DNA from: Gymnorhina tibicen
Lineage: Eukaryota; Chordata; Aves; Passeriformes; Artamidae
Length of the DNA stretch: 64,000 nt
Reading direction: 5' to 3'
Assembly (NCBI GenBank): GCA_013399875.1
Contig: VXAZ01002496.1
Span: 763,119 to 827,118, forward strand
A program made the translations under genes and the position numbers. Below the pieces are notes generated by a model. That model made no database searches. It was not told where the DNA came from and saw only the letters and a list, made by a program, of their open reading frames with translations. Below are positions 37,901 through 48,828 of the stretch, piece by piece; within the stretch, counting starts at the first letter, position 1; each line of letters opens with the position of its first letter.

Positions 37901-40900
37901 TTTTTTTTTAAATTTTTATTTTCCTGCTGTCATAAATGCCTCTGCCTTTGAAGATGTACACAGCTCTGCATATTCTGATGAGCAGGTGTGAGGCTTCACT
38001 TGTAATGCTTTCTTATCTAGATACTGATGAAGAAAACACCCACACGGACCTCAGTAAATGTACATAAATTGCACTCTTAATTTACAGGGTAGTGTCTGTC
38101 GTTCTTAAATTACACACATATGCACAGACTGTGACAGTGATCAGTCCATCACTCTTCCAGAAGAGTAGCTTTCATGTACCTAGGAATGGTTGTCTGGTGA
38201 TAATATAGAGACAAGTATAAAAAATTACAGCTTCAGTAGTTAAGTCTGAAATGCATGATTCCATAATGTGCTGAGTTACAAGTTCATTGGTTCTGGTAGA
38301 TCTTTCAGGAAATTAAACCAGCCCTGAAGTGGGCAGCTTATGGACAAAACAAGGAACTCCTTGGAGCAGCTTATATATAAAACGTTTTATTATTGTTTCT
38401 TTCTTTTAAGCAAGGCATGTTGTGACAGCTCTCTACAAATAACTTTCTGCCTGTGGGTCATAGTGGTGTTACTGTAAAATGTTCTTACAGCCTTCACTAT
38501 GCATTTTCCTAACTTTCCCTTGTAACATTGCTTGGGAAAACAGCATTTCCAGGAGAGTGGTAACTCTTTCAATCAGAAACACTTGGTTGATATGAAAAGG
38601 GGAAGGGAGAGCAGTTTCAATCAGAAACAACAGGTTGAGGTAATAGATCTGATTTTAAGAGCAGTGAAGCAATTGTAGGAATTGAAATGTGTGTTGGACA
38701 GACATTTGGGAATGTTTTGATTTTTTTTCTCTGATCAAACTTTTAAGCTGTATTTATTGTGCCTAACACAACTGGTCTAATTTAAGTTGAAATGTGGGGT
38801 CTGTAAACTAACTGAAATTTTAGTGGTTACTTTCAGTGGTCTACAAAGGGTATAGTGTTGGGTCTTCAGTAGGTGTATAAACAGATATTAGAGAGCAAAA
38901 TATTTCACAAACAGGTTTGTCAGGCTCTTGGCTGCATGCATATGCAAACAGAATGAAGCAGCATAGGTAATGTTTAAAAATAGTTTTTAAAGTCCTTTGA
39001 CACTTTTTAATGTCAAAGGAAAAAATGTTCTTCAAAGCCTTTATTACTTTGTTTTGTTTGAGAAATCTTCGAGTAAATGGGATTTTAAGTAATGCCGGGG
39101 AAATAGAAGCAGAACTGTCATTGTTGTAAGTGTTCTACTGATGTGATGTATTAATAGCCTATTTATGATCTTTACTTAGAATTGCCTTCAGGGAGTTGTC
39201 CCTCAGGCTTGAGAGAAATAATCTACAGACCAGAGCGTCCTTGTTCTCAGAACTGGGCTCTGTGTTGGATTTTTGATCATTATTTGTTTGTATCTGTCTA
39301 AAGAGTTTTAAAACTGATTTTTTGATCCATTATCAGGAATGTTTTAGCAAGTGCCTCTGCTGACAACACAGTGATTTTGTGGGACATGGCTGTGGGTAAG
39401 CCAGCAGCCAGCCTGACACTACATACAGACAAGGTATGGAATAATTGCTGTGTTTCTTCCACTGTAGAATACAGACAAAAATGTAACTGCAGTTTTTCAT
39501 TAGCTGCTTGGTAGTGAACCCTCAGAACAACAATTCTCTAACTTTCTAACAACTGTGCAGAATTGTTTAAATTTATGAAGTAGTTGCTTTTGCAAACAGC
39601 ACTGTATTTGCTTTTAAAAATGTTATTTAACTTATCTTTTAGAAAGTTAACAAATATTTGTTACAGTTTTTAAAATGCCTTTTGTGTGGAAGCCCGAATG
39701 GTGGGGAATATAATAGTGTTGGTATAAGCTACAAAAATAGATGTCTGAGCATAGGTCAAACTGCAACTCTCTCTTAAGGGTACAATGAGTGTCAGTTACA
39801 GTTTGTTCTAGGTGAAAAAGGTTTGAAATAAATGATACTAAAATACCATAGTGATGGGTACTTCAGAAATGAATTAATCTCATAGTAATTAAAATGTGAA
39901 AGCTAGTTATTAATAGCTGTAACCTTATTTTGCTGCTAACAAAGTCACTGCCCTTGACAAACTCCTGATTTTCATTTTTTTGTTAACATCTGCTTTTTTT
40001 CCCAAACTGGAAGCAGATATTCTTTTACCTCCTCCAGGTTTTGTTTTGTTTTTTTTTATTAATATCTAGGGCAGGAAGGGGGCATGGGGTTCTGTTCAGT
40101 GAAATTATATTGGAAAAGATCTTGTTTTCACTAGATGGGGTTATTGGAAGTAACGTGCATCTCTTGCACTGTTTTTTGAGCAATCTGAGTATCAACAAGC
40201 TTAATAGGAGGGTTTTTTGGAGAGGACTGCGTCCTGGCTTGGGGGAGGGATGGTTGTGCTTTGTTCCAAGAAAGTTCCTGTATATGTGTGTTATATAAAA
40301 TCTTGCATTATCTAGGTCCAGACATTGCAATTCCATCCGTTTGAAACTCAGACCCTCGTTTCTGGATCGTTCGATAAGTATGTCAGGGTGATGTTTTCAC
40401 ACGTTGCACCTCGGGAGGGCATTCCTATTCCATTAAGCCTTGTCTTTTCTTTCATGTTTTTATAACTGTGCCAGTTTGAATAATGCTGTTATTCTTTTCC
40501 AGCGAGGAAGCCAGGTTTGTACGTGGCCAGGATGTGGTTTTCCTTACCTCTTTTTCAGAGGTAGCAAATGTTTTAACCATCTGGACTGGCATTTTCTGTG
40601 CCAGGTGTCTGCCTGCTCCAAACCGAATTTATTTCTTAATTTGGCCTTAGGGCATTGTCTGCATTGGGAATGTGTCACTGTTTATTCCTGTGAAAATTTG
40701 CCCAGGTTTTCCCAGCCAGGAAGGCCAGGGTGGAGGCATGAGAGACTTTAAAATCCCAGTTCTCTCCTTCCAGCCTCTATAGGCACAGCCAAAGTGTAAT
40801 GGGCTGTCTCCTGTGATTGCAGCCTGGAGATGCTGGGAAATGGTTTGTGTCTGCACACTTGGACTACTCTGTAGCTGCCAGTTCTTAAAAGTCTTGCTAG

Positions 40901-43900
40901 CCAAAAAACTTCCTCTCTGTTCTCCTATCTCAATGGGGTAACTTTTAAATTTTGTTCTATCACCATGATTTTCTTACACTGATTTTTTAATTCTGCTTTT
41001 AAGACTTTGTCCTTACGTTAAAATAATTGATAGACTTGCCAATCTTTAGCCAAGCCTTCGAGTTCTCTGGCTTCTCTTACGCTCTTGCTGCATCTGCTGA
41101 AGTGAAAGTATTGGAGGAGGACCTTTTGCTGTTGTTAGGAAGCTGCTGCTGTCTTTTTCCTCCCTCTCGATGTCCTTTGATAAAAGGAAGCCTTAAGTCC
41201 AAGCAGTGACCAGGTGCTGATCCCATTTTAGCTGTCATTTTTTGGTACCATGGACACCTCTAAACCACTGTGCCATCTGTAAACTAATAGACTGCCCTTG
41301 TGGATTTTTCCTGCAAAGCCTTGCAGGACCCCAGGCAATTCAGTGAACACTGGGAGATGCCTTCATAGCCTCAAAGTCAGACTGTTAAAGAAACTGTTGT
41401 GTATAAAATGCCTGGTAAAACAGCTGGGAAACCTCCATTACGTTTCTTTAATTATTGGATAGAGTGGGAGTGGGTTACACTGAGGATGTTGATTGTGGTG
41501 AGATGATGTTGGAGTGACATGACCACTCCTCCCTTGCATTTGCACCCTAGAGCTTTTTGAATTGAGACAGATTCTGCAGCCACCCAGCTGAGCACGTGCC
41601 TGTAAGGAATCCCAGAGGACCCACTAACTCCCATCCACTCTTTCTCCTTTGTGGAGTAGTGTTTCTCTTTAATATTTGTAAAGATTGTTGGGTTTTTAAA
41701 AATTATTTCTTTTTATTAATCATATCTGAAAATGTATGCATATCTGTGACAAAATGATTTCCTAATTAGTGCATCATTACTTGACTTTACTGAAGTGTGT
41801 TCATAATTAAATGATATATTTGCATAATTATGGTCTGCTATGCGATAAGTATCTTATGTATTGAGTAAATTCAAGCTCTGCTTAGTTTCAATAGAGTGGC
41901 TGTTGGTAACCAAGATGAAACTTTGAAGCATATGGAAAAATCTCGTGCTTATCTGCAAGATTTTAATCTGTTACTGAATTGGAAGACTTAAGTAGTGAAG
42001 TTGTTTCCATTTAATTTTTAAATTATAGTTTACATGGAGCTTCTGTAGATGCCAGTGGAAAAACAAACTCTATCATACAGTGTTCTGCCCCGATTTTTTT
42101 TTTTTTATTTTATCTCCTGTCCTTTTGTCCCCTAGATCAGCGGTGCTGTACGACTGCAGAAACCCCCAGGACAGCCATCGAGTGTGGCGGTTCAGTGGTC
42201 AGGTCGAGAGAGTAATTTGGAATCATTTTTCGCCTTGTCATTTCTTGGTGAGTACATGCTTCTCTATTCTGGTGGATTGTTGCCATGTCATTTAACCTGT
42301 AATTTAGTGTTCATAATGTTTCTGAATCAGAATGGAGCCAGATGGACATTTAGATGGTTTGTGTCGCTTATGATAAAAATACAGTCTGGGGGAGGATGTT
42401 TTTAGATATTTTTTTCAGTAAGTATCTCTAGACCAGCTACTTACTTGTTATCTTCACTGGGACAGTAGAAAAGCTATTGTTGCTGGTGCTTTTTCACTCC
42501 AGAAGTGGTATCTTAGTCACACTGTTAGAGTGTTCGGTGGCTGGGATATATTTTCCTTTGCATAGTTGCTGTTGTGTTTCATGTAATGAAGCAATTGCAG
42601 CTGAGAAGTAGCTAATCAGAACCAAGATCCTGAATATTAATTCAGTGTTTCAAGTCAGCGCTAGAGGGCACTGTCTTCCTGGCTGGTATGCAGTGATCCA
42701 CTCCTTCAGGCCGGAAAAGTCCTCTGAGATCAAGTCTAAATGTTAACCCAGAACTGCCAAGTCCACCACTAAACCATGTCCATAAGTGCCTCATCTGCAT
42801 GGCTTTTAAATACCTCCAGGGGTGGGGATTCCACCGCTTCCTTGGACAGCCTGTGCCAGTGCTTGACAACCTTTTCAGTAAAGACATTTTTGCTAATGTC
42901 CAATCTAAACCACCCCTGCTACAACTTGAGGCCAGGTTCTGTTGTCCTATTGCTTGCTACCTGGGAGAAGAGACCAACAGCCACCTAGAGTATAAAGTAA
43001 AAATATCTTGGTTTTGTTGAATTTCTTATAATAAAACTTTTCAACAAAATTTAAAAACAAATCTTCTCTATTATCTCAGTGGCTGTCAAGTCCTCTGTTG
43101 CTTTGTGCATACAGCCAACAGAAGTGGCTGCTCAGCTCTGTTGGGTTTATGATGTGGATCTCTCCTGCTATAATCACACTTAGCTTTGCACAGAACGATT
43201 ATGCAGCCGCCGATGGCTCCGAAAGCTTTGAACTGACAGTGAAGAGACAGAAGGCTCTGTATTTATTTCATTGCCTGACCTGAGGGCCAAGCTTACTGGG
43301 GCAACTCTCTTCAAAATGCACTTTAAGAAATGTGCATGGGATTAAGACTTCCATGTCATCGGTGCAGTGTAACTGAGGTTCATAAATAGCTTGGGCACTA
43401 GCTGGGTGGAGTCTGACTTTGGGAGGCAAGCCTGGGAACAGTGTTACATGTCCTAGGGAGAAGAAGTGTCTGCCTCAGATGACAGGGATTTACCAGAGGT
43501 TGGGTGTTATTTCATTGGAGTTTTTTTCCCAAATGAGTGACTGTGGCTGTTTGTTTTTTTTTTAAATGTGGTTTCCTTAGGCAAGCACAGACGATGGCTT
43601 TGTGTACTGTCTGGATGCTCGCTCTGATAAACCGCTCTTTACTCTGAAAGCTCACGATGAGGAGGTGTCAGGTAAATTGTCTGTGTGTCCTTTTGTGTCC
43701 TGTTTGTCCCCAGCTGGCAAGGCACCTCTGGAAGATGCCTTAAATCCATAGGACTGAGGTGGTAGTGATTCCTTGTTTAACAAATAAGTTGTGCATGCTA
43801 ATCGTGGTAGGTGGCATGTGAAGCAAATCTCTGCTGAGGGGATTGGGAGGCAAAACAGGCCTGCACATTCCCTTGGCTCTCACTACAGGGACCAGTGGCA

Positions 43901-45568
43901 GCATGGAACTGTCATTAATGTTCTGCTCCTTTGTTCTGGAATGGAGTTTAGTGTGAGGGGAATATTGGGGTTGTTCTCATGTCTTCACTTCAAAATGTAT
44001 CCTCATCTCTGTGAAATGGGGATTGCTGTTGCTCTCACGCTGCTGCACTCTTCATCTTCCAGGGCTACAACTAAGCAGTCAGATCAAAGGGTGCCTTGTG
44101 ACATCATCTGCTGACAAATACGTGAAAATTTGGGATATCCTGGGAGACAGACCAAGTTTAGTCCATTCCAGGGATATGAAAATGGTATAGTAATATTTAT
44201 TTCTTGATTCTAATAAGTTTTATATATAAACTATGTCAGCTTATTCTTTTTGTATCTAGTTCGAATCTTGTTTTACCTAATGTCTCGTAGAGAAAAAAAT
44301 AATAACATCTGTATATTTTGGGTAAATCATCTCATTACAGTGCAGTATTCCACATGGAATTGGCAGACTGCTTCCAAGCCTCAGACCCAAATTCCAGATA
44401 CAATGTTCTGAGTAGAACTATGGGTGCTCCAGCTTGCACCTGCTACATTCAAGACAAAGATTAACTGTTCATAATTAGCAGCTCTTGACTTCCATTCTGT
44501 GTCTTTACAAAAGAAGTTTCAGAGACTTAAGATTACATTTGTTAAAACTTGCTTGGTGAAAGTATTTTCAGATGACAAATTGACTTGAGAATTAGAAAAA
44601 AAAATTCTTTCTTTCTTTCTCCCACCCTGCCAGGGAGTTCTCTTCTGTGCAGCTTGCTGCCCTGACTTCCCGTTTGTTTTTGCCTTTGGAGGAGAGCGGG
44701 AAGGGCTGCGTGTTTGGGATATAAGCAAGATCTCTGCAGGTAATATTCTCATTTCTTTGAATGTTGTGGTTCTCCCCTTGCTTGCAGTGTGTATTTGTAT
44801 TCAGCAATGTATTGTGACTGACAGAAAACTATAGGTTAGTGTTTTTAAATACTCCAAGACTGCAGATGTGGTCACAATTTCAGCTTCAAAAACTGTGGGC
44901 TTTTTTTCTAAACTGGAGAACTGCCTGACATGATTTATTTTCTTGCAGCTGATGTGTAATGCCTGATTTCTCATAATACCTATGTTTTATTTTTTTCCTA
45001 ATGTTCCTGGTGTGCTCTGGTATCACATTTTTTGAGTACTTAGGGAAAGAAAAGTGAGCACTGGTTTTGATCAGTTGTAGCTACCTGTAACTAAACAGCA
45101 TGATTTTTTGGAGAAGGCTTTTAAGAGCCTGTTGGGAACCAGAGCTAAAACCAGAAATAAATCATTTAAATGTAATGATGTGCTCTTCAAACCTCATAAA
45201 TTTTACAGTACTTAGGTACAGGAATGATGCAGAGGGAAACCTCTTGATGCTCTGGGGAAAAAATAACAGGACGTCTAATTGAAGTATCATAGGCAGGCAA
45301 TTGTTCTGACCTTTAGCATCAGCTCCTTACTTGGGGTAAGGGGAAAGGCTTTGAAAGCACACCAGGCTAGGATTTCCATTCCATGGTGCTCACCAGGCTG
45401 TACCTCTTTCCTCTGGGAGAGTGACGTATTTCAAAATTCCCTGTTTGTGTTGCAGTGAATGAAGTTTTTGGAAACAGAGAGAGGCTCATCCTGGCTAGTG
45501 CCAACTCTGTGGCTTCCAGCTCCATGGCTGGCAACAGCAACGATTTGGAGACAGCAATGGAATCATGA
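30107..45568 (+). CDS. PWP1: Periodic tryptophan protein 1 homologue (WD40 protein), lacking first exon
   Basis: Fourteen exons join in frame with GT-AG introns into 472 residues: 30107-30165, 31702-31859, 32302-32387, 33881-33977, 35546-35656, 36415-36545, 37113-37186, 39337-39433, 40316-40377, 42136-42247, 43581-43671, 44063-44184, 44634-44739 and 45456-45568 (TGA stop). Human PWP1 is 501 residues; the shortfall fits a first exon of about 23 codons hidden in the gap. The N-terminus is acidic ([20 protein letters not shown]). WD repeats follow: IWDLD near residue 185, ILWDM near 255, LYD near 297, KIWDILGD near 383 and RVWDIS near 427. A lysine run ([12 protein letters not shown], residues 203-214) looks like a nuclear or nucleolar signal. 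PWP1 is known as a chromatin-associated WD40 protein that supports Pol I transcription and ribosome production downstream of mTORC1. The tail ends in AMES; the remembered human tail ends PMES. Confidence 0.96.
31702..31859 (+). CDS. PWP1: PWP1 exon 3, acidic N-terminal region
   Basis: The exon is 158 nt, with acceptor CTTTCCACAG and donor GTAAGA. It encodes [10 protein letters not shown] through a Ser/Asn-rich linker to the acidic stretch [15 protein letters not shown]. Confidence 0.94.
32302..32387 (+). CDS. PWP1: PWP1 exon 4
   Basis: The exon is 86 nt, with acceptor CCCATCTAG and donor GTGAGT. It encodes [20 protein letters not shown] followed by PYITLKTT, a conserved PWP1 segment. Confidence 0.95.
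32855..32881. repeat. (TA)n microsatellite
   Basis: TA alternation with one CA interruption, in the PWP1 intron between exons 4 and 5. Confidence 0.9.
33881..33977 (+). CDS. PWP1: PWP1 exon 5
   Basis: The exon is 97 nt, with acceptor TGCTGTTCAG and donor GTGAGT. It encodes [20 protein letters not shown] and the segment ending in SLEVH. Confidence 0.96.
34872..34937. repeat. (GT)33 microsatellite
   Basis: A pure alternating GT run of 66 bases in the PWP1 intron between exons 5 and 6. It is long and uninterrupted, so probably polymorphic. Confidence 0.98.
35546..35656 (+). CDS. PWP1: PWP1 exon 6
   Basis: The exon is 111 nt, with acceptor TATTTTTCAG and donor GTGAAT. It encodes [20 protein letters not shown] followed by [16 protein letters not shown]. 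Confidence 0.96.
36415..36545 (+). CDS. PWP1: PWP1 exon 7, WD unit and lysine run
   Basis: The exon is 131 nt, with acceptor TTGTTTGTAG and donor GTAAGT. It encodes [20 protein letters not shown], then the basic run [14 protein letters not shown] at its 3' end. Confidence 0.96.
37113..37186 (+). CDS. PWP1: PWP1 exon 8
   Basis: The exon is 74 nt, with acceptor TGTACACAG and donor GTAAAA. It encodes [20 protein letters not shown] plus NKQS and part of R. It appears four residues longer before EGHTD than the human sequence as remembered. Confidence 0.95.
38567..38639. repeat. Short tandem duplication in a PWP1 intron
   Basis: TTTCAATCAGAAACA is repeated 48 bases apart, and each copy is followed by a related GGTTGA segment. 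This suggests a local duplication of about 48 bp. Confidence 0.6.
39337..39433 (+). CDS. PWP1: PWP1 exon 9, WD repeat
   Basis: The exon is 97 nt, with acceptor CATTATCAG and donor GTATGG. It encodes [20 protein letters not shown] then [12 protein letters not shown], a canonical WD repeat with the [10 protein letters not shown] blade end. Confidence 0.96.
40316..40377 (+). CDS. PWP1: PWP1 exon 10
   Basis: The exon is 62 nt, with acceptor CATTATCTAG and donor GTATGT. It encodes [20 protein letters not shown] and part of K, the middle of a WD repeat. Confidence 0.95.
42136..42247 (+). CDS. PWP1: PWP1 exon 11
   Basis: The exon is 112 nt, with acceptor TCCCCTAG and donor GTGAGT. It encodes [20 protein letters not shown] then [17 protein letters not shown]. 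Confidence 0.96.
42713..42992 (-). mobile_element. CR1 LINE 3' fragment, antisense to PWP1
   Basis: TTAACCCAGAACTGCCAAGT, CCACTAAACCATGTCC, TTTTAAATACCTCCAGGG, CAGCCTGTGCCAGTGCTTGA and TGGGAGAAGAGACCAACA in order are the reverse complement of a CR1 3' region. It lies in the intron between exons 11 and 12. Boundaries are approximate. Confidence 0.9.
43581..43671 (+). CDS. PWP1: PWP1 exon 12
   Basis: The exon is 91 nt, with acceptor GTTTCCTTAG and donor GTAAAT. It encodes [20 protein letters not shown] then [10 protein letters not shown]. Confidence 0.96.
44063..44184 (+). CDS. PWP1: PWP1 exon 13, WD repeat
   Basis: The exon is 122 nt, with acceptor ATCTTCCAG and donor GTATAG. It encodes [20 protein letters not shown], then [20 protein letters not shown]. 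Confidence 0.96.
44634..44739 (+). CDS. PWP1: PWP1 exon 14
   Basis: The exon is 106 nt. Its acceptor tract contains CTTTCTTTCTTTCT (44607-44620) and its donor is GTAATA. It encodes [20 protein letters not shown] then [15 protein letters not shown]. Confidence 0.96.
45456..45568 (+). CDS. PWP1: PWP1 terminal coding exon
   Basis: The coding part is 113 nt, with acceptor TTGTGTTGCAG and stop TGA at 45566-45568. It encodes [20 protein letters not shown] and a Ser-rich tail ending ETAMES, which is more diverged than the body of the protein. Confidence 0.95.
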
Positions 45569-45951
45569 TGGACCAAACATCAAAAAATCAAAGTAATTAA
45601 TGGGACTCCAACTAATGTGTATTCTACAAATGCCCCTGTTTGGTGAGAGTTCGTGGAAATTACTCTGGTGCCTTGCAATCTGCAGGCTGCTTTGTCTCAA
45701 AGAAAGGTGGAGGTGTGATTAAGCTCTGAGCTCCTGCCTCTATTACCAGCTCTGAAAGATTAAAGCTCTCGCTTTAGCCTGAGATAATGATCCCTGAAAC
45801 AGGGGCTACCATATGTAAAGCTGAGGCATAAAATGAAACAGTCACTATAAAAGCATTCTGTGACTACAGAAGTTTGTTGAATACTGCAAAGACAGTTTTG
45901 TCTTTTACTTTCTAAGGCCATAAGGAAAAATATTTCACACATCAGTTGTGT

Positions 45952-45961
45952 AATAAATAAA
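45952..45961 (+). terminator. PWP1: Candidate PWP1 poly(A) signal (overlapping AATAAA pair)
   Basis: AATAAATAAA holds two overlapping AATAAA hexamers 384 bases after the PWP1 stop. Another AATAAA on the same strand at 47085 could serve a longer form. The assignment is inferred from position. Confidence 0.55.
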
Positions 45962-47978
45962 CAAAAGCTGAATTGAATTAAAGTACAAGTGTAAATAGGT
46001 AATTTATCCTTCATTTCAGGCTAGGTTTACAGAGTTTAAAAGATCTTCCATGTAACTTTTTAAATCTTAAGAGTAGTTGTCAGGCAATAAGTTGGAGTCT
46101 CCAAGCAGAATCCTGAAATGTATTTCTAACTTTGATATCACCAATATCAAACCAGAAATAACCCAGCTCTATCCCACCAAGACTAAAGGGGTTTTTTCCC
46201 AGGTTCCACAGCACCTGAAGCTTAGTGATGTTGCACATATATTGGGGTTTTTTTTCGCACTCCAGCTGTATTTCGAGAGAATTTGAACTGAAATAAGGAG
46301 CTGCTACTCAAGGAGATGAGGCTGTAAGGACACAAAGTGAGGGTTGGGATCCCAGCTGGTCACTGTTAATGGTGAAAGGCTGTGTTGCATTCTTAACTCT
46401 GCCCAGGCATTTCTGCCTGACACCTGAAGGCACAGAGGAATGTTTTGAGTATCAAACTACCAACTTAAACACTTTGTTTGCAGAACCAGGAACCTAATCA
46501 AGGGATGTGACTCAGTTTCCTTGCATTTCTAATGTAATACCCATGTGCTTTACATCAGGAACTTGATGCTCTTACCCTGCACTGAGGACTTGCCCTCTGC
46601 ATGTACTGAAGGTGCCTGCAGACTGTTCCTGGGCATTAAATCCACATGCCAAAGGATGCCAAAGGAGCTGTGGGATCATACTCACAGCTGACATGCTCTT
46701 CCCACTGCTTTCCACTCTAACTCACTGTAGGTCATTCTGGTGAAGTAAAGTAGGTAAATTGTATCCCTACAAACCGCAGCTGGGGAAAATGCTGGTCTGT
46801 AACTTTACTTCCTATCCCTTGAGGGTAATTGGCTGCTTCTAAAGCTACTTCAGCTGTTTCTAGTCTGGTGAAGGTGTTCAGCATGGCTCTGCAGGAACCA
46901 AGAATACTCTGGATGTGTTGGGATTCCTGCCTTGATCATGTCTCTGCCAAGCAGTAGTGAATGATGTGTGGACAACAAATGAACAAATGCTTTGGTAAAG
47001 CTTAAGAAGGTGTAAGTACAGAACCGCCTCTCTTCAACTGCTCTCCACTGAAAATCTTCCAAGTTTTTCAAAGCTTTAATTTTAAATAAATGCCTTGTGT
47101 TAAGCTCTTTGAGGGTGATTTCTCATATCTCTACCTCTACTAATTTAATTGGCACTGTAGCTCTTAAAGTTGCTTTTTGTTTTTGGAAGAAATTGCATTA
47201 CTTAGAAGCAACACATCTTTCCCTTGACTTACCAAGATCCCAGCACCTATCTCTCTGGAGCGTTTTAGTCACATACTGATCTGAGGTGAGCATTTTCAGG
47301 TTTCAAGAACCCTGGGCGCTCTCTAGGAACTGCAGTGTACAGGGAGAGGTACAGCTTGAGCCATTTAGGGCCAGAAGCAGAGCCTCTTTCCCAAGGGAAC
47401 CTCCCGTTACCTTGTCAGAGAACAGAGCACAGCTGAATCTTCTTTTGCAGCACAGCCAGAGTGACACAGCAAATCTACAGTTTTTTAGCTGCACCAGTTC
47501 ATTTAGCTGCACCAGCTACACCTGCCATGTCCCAGGAAAGCTTGGGAGAGGCAGATGATTAAAAAGTGGTGTTATTTCTCATAGCATCATTGTCAGAAAT
47601 AGGAACATTTGTTTTCAGCATATGTAAATATTAAAAAAGAACATTAGAGAAGAGCCACATTTTTAATTATTTCAAAAGAAAACAACCAAATGTAATAATC
47701 TTCATTCCATAAATAATATTAGCAGCAAACCCTCCCATCATTCTAGGTGGTAAAAGGTTTACAGCACAAGGAGTAACATATACTGTAAACACTGCCTGAT
47801 CATCTGTAAGCCCCTTCCTTACTGAGTCCATACAGTCTTTATCTCTTCACCTGCTTCCATGGGCTGTGAACTTGAGGGAGAAGAAGAGGCGGTAACTGTT
47901 CTCCAAAAACCAATGTTTGATTTTCTGTAGTGGGGTAATTACTTTGTTTGCAAGTGCTGATTTCACTGGCCTTTTTTT
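45962..47978. other. Interval between the convergent 3' ends of PWP1 and PRDM4
   Basis: No gene, RNA or recognisable mobile element is seen. It contains an AATAAA on the plus strand at 47085 and a small direct repeat (TTTAGCTGCACCAG-like, about 47484-47516). It may partly belong to 3' UTRs of either gene. Confidence 0.5.
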
Positions 47979-47984
47979 TTTATT
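47979..47984 (-). terminator. PRDM4: Candidate PRDM4 poly(A) signal
   Basis: TTTATT on the plus strand reads AATAAA on the PRDM4 strand, 535 bases after its stop. It sits inside an A-rich run, so its use is uncertain. Confidence 0.3.
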
Positions 47985-48518
47985 TTAAAACCCCAAGGTT
48001 TTGTTTTAAGAAGGAAACCTGAGCATTGATAAGTCTCTGCTTTGTGCCAAACCACATCCTTCAGTTAAAAAGTTTAAAAATACATCAGTGGCCACCACCA
48101 TTTTTTTGTTTGTTTCTCTTCATGTCATGGCTTGGGCAGTTAAGGACAGTTGGCTTACAGGTCACTGCAATCCCTCAGCTACATTTCTGGTTTGTGGCTC
48201 TTTGCTCGAAGGGCTATGCAAGGTGTGTCACGTGTCCCGCCACTGGATGGATTAATCTGAGTGATTTGGAAAAGAAGTATGCACAGCGTGTGTGAAAAAA
48301 TCTTGCCTCACATTTCCTTCTTAGCAACTCTTCACTTGTACGTGCACGATCCAGTCTCGTTCAGTGTTCTGGCTACAGATTATATTAAGTGGTGGTAGTG
48401 CGGAGACCAAAACAGAAGGAAAACTCCTCACCTGACATACACTGGTGACTGGGGAAACAAGGAAGAGGGTTTTTTTCCTTCCCTAGTTATAATATCCAAG
48501 AAAGTTTCCCTCTCTTCT

Positions 48519-48828
48519 TTATTTGTGTCCAGAGAGAGCATCACCTGTTGAATAGACTCCATTGTTAATCCTACAGTCTTCAGTCCTCATAGAGTCTATT
48601 AATTCCTCCTCTGAATCCTCCTCCTCTTCCTCCTCTGGGGCTGACAGACTGGATGTGGGGCCTTTACATATTTTTAAGTGTCGAGTGAGGTGATATTTGG
48701 TTAGATAAGCCTTGGAGCATTTTTCACAGACATAGTCCCTCTTTCCTTCATGTGAATTGAGATGCTTCTTCAGGTGATTTGTCCTCAGAAACAGCTTGTC
48801 ACACTTGGGGCACTTGATCTGCCTTTCT
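48519..48828 (-). CDS. PRDM4: PRDM4 terminal coding exon
   Basis: The coding part is 310 nt, with acceptor TTGTGTCTTGCAG and stop TAA. It encodes two further fingers ([40 protein letters not shown] with Cys as last ligand), then a Ser-rich linker, the acidic run [11 protein letters not shown] and the end ALSGHK. Mammals end SLSAHK, from memory. Confidence 0.97.

Noticed and set aside
39061..39126. Possible extra PWP1 exon between exons 8 and 9
   Set aside because: A short open stretch begins near an AG, but exons 8 and 9 already join in frame into the conserved [12 protein letters not shown] sequence.
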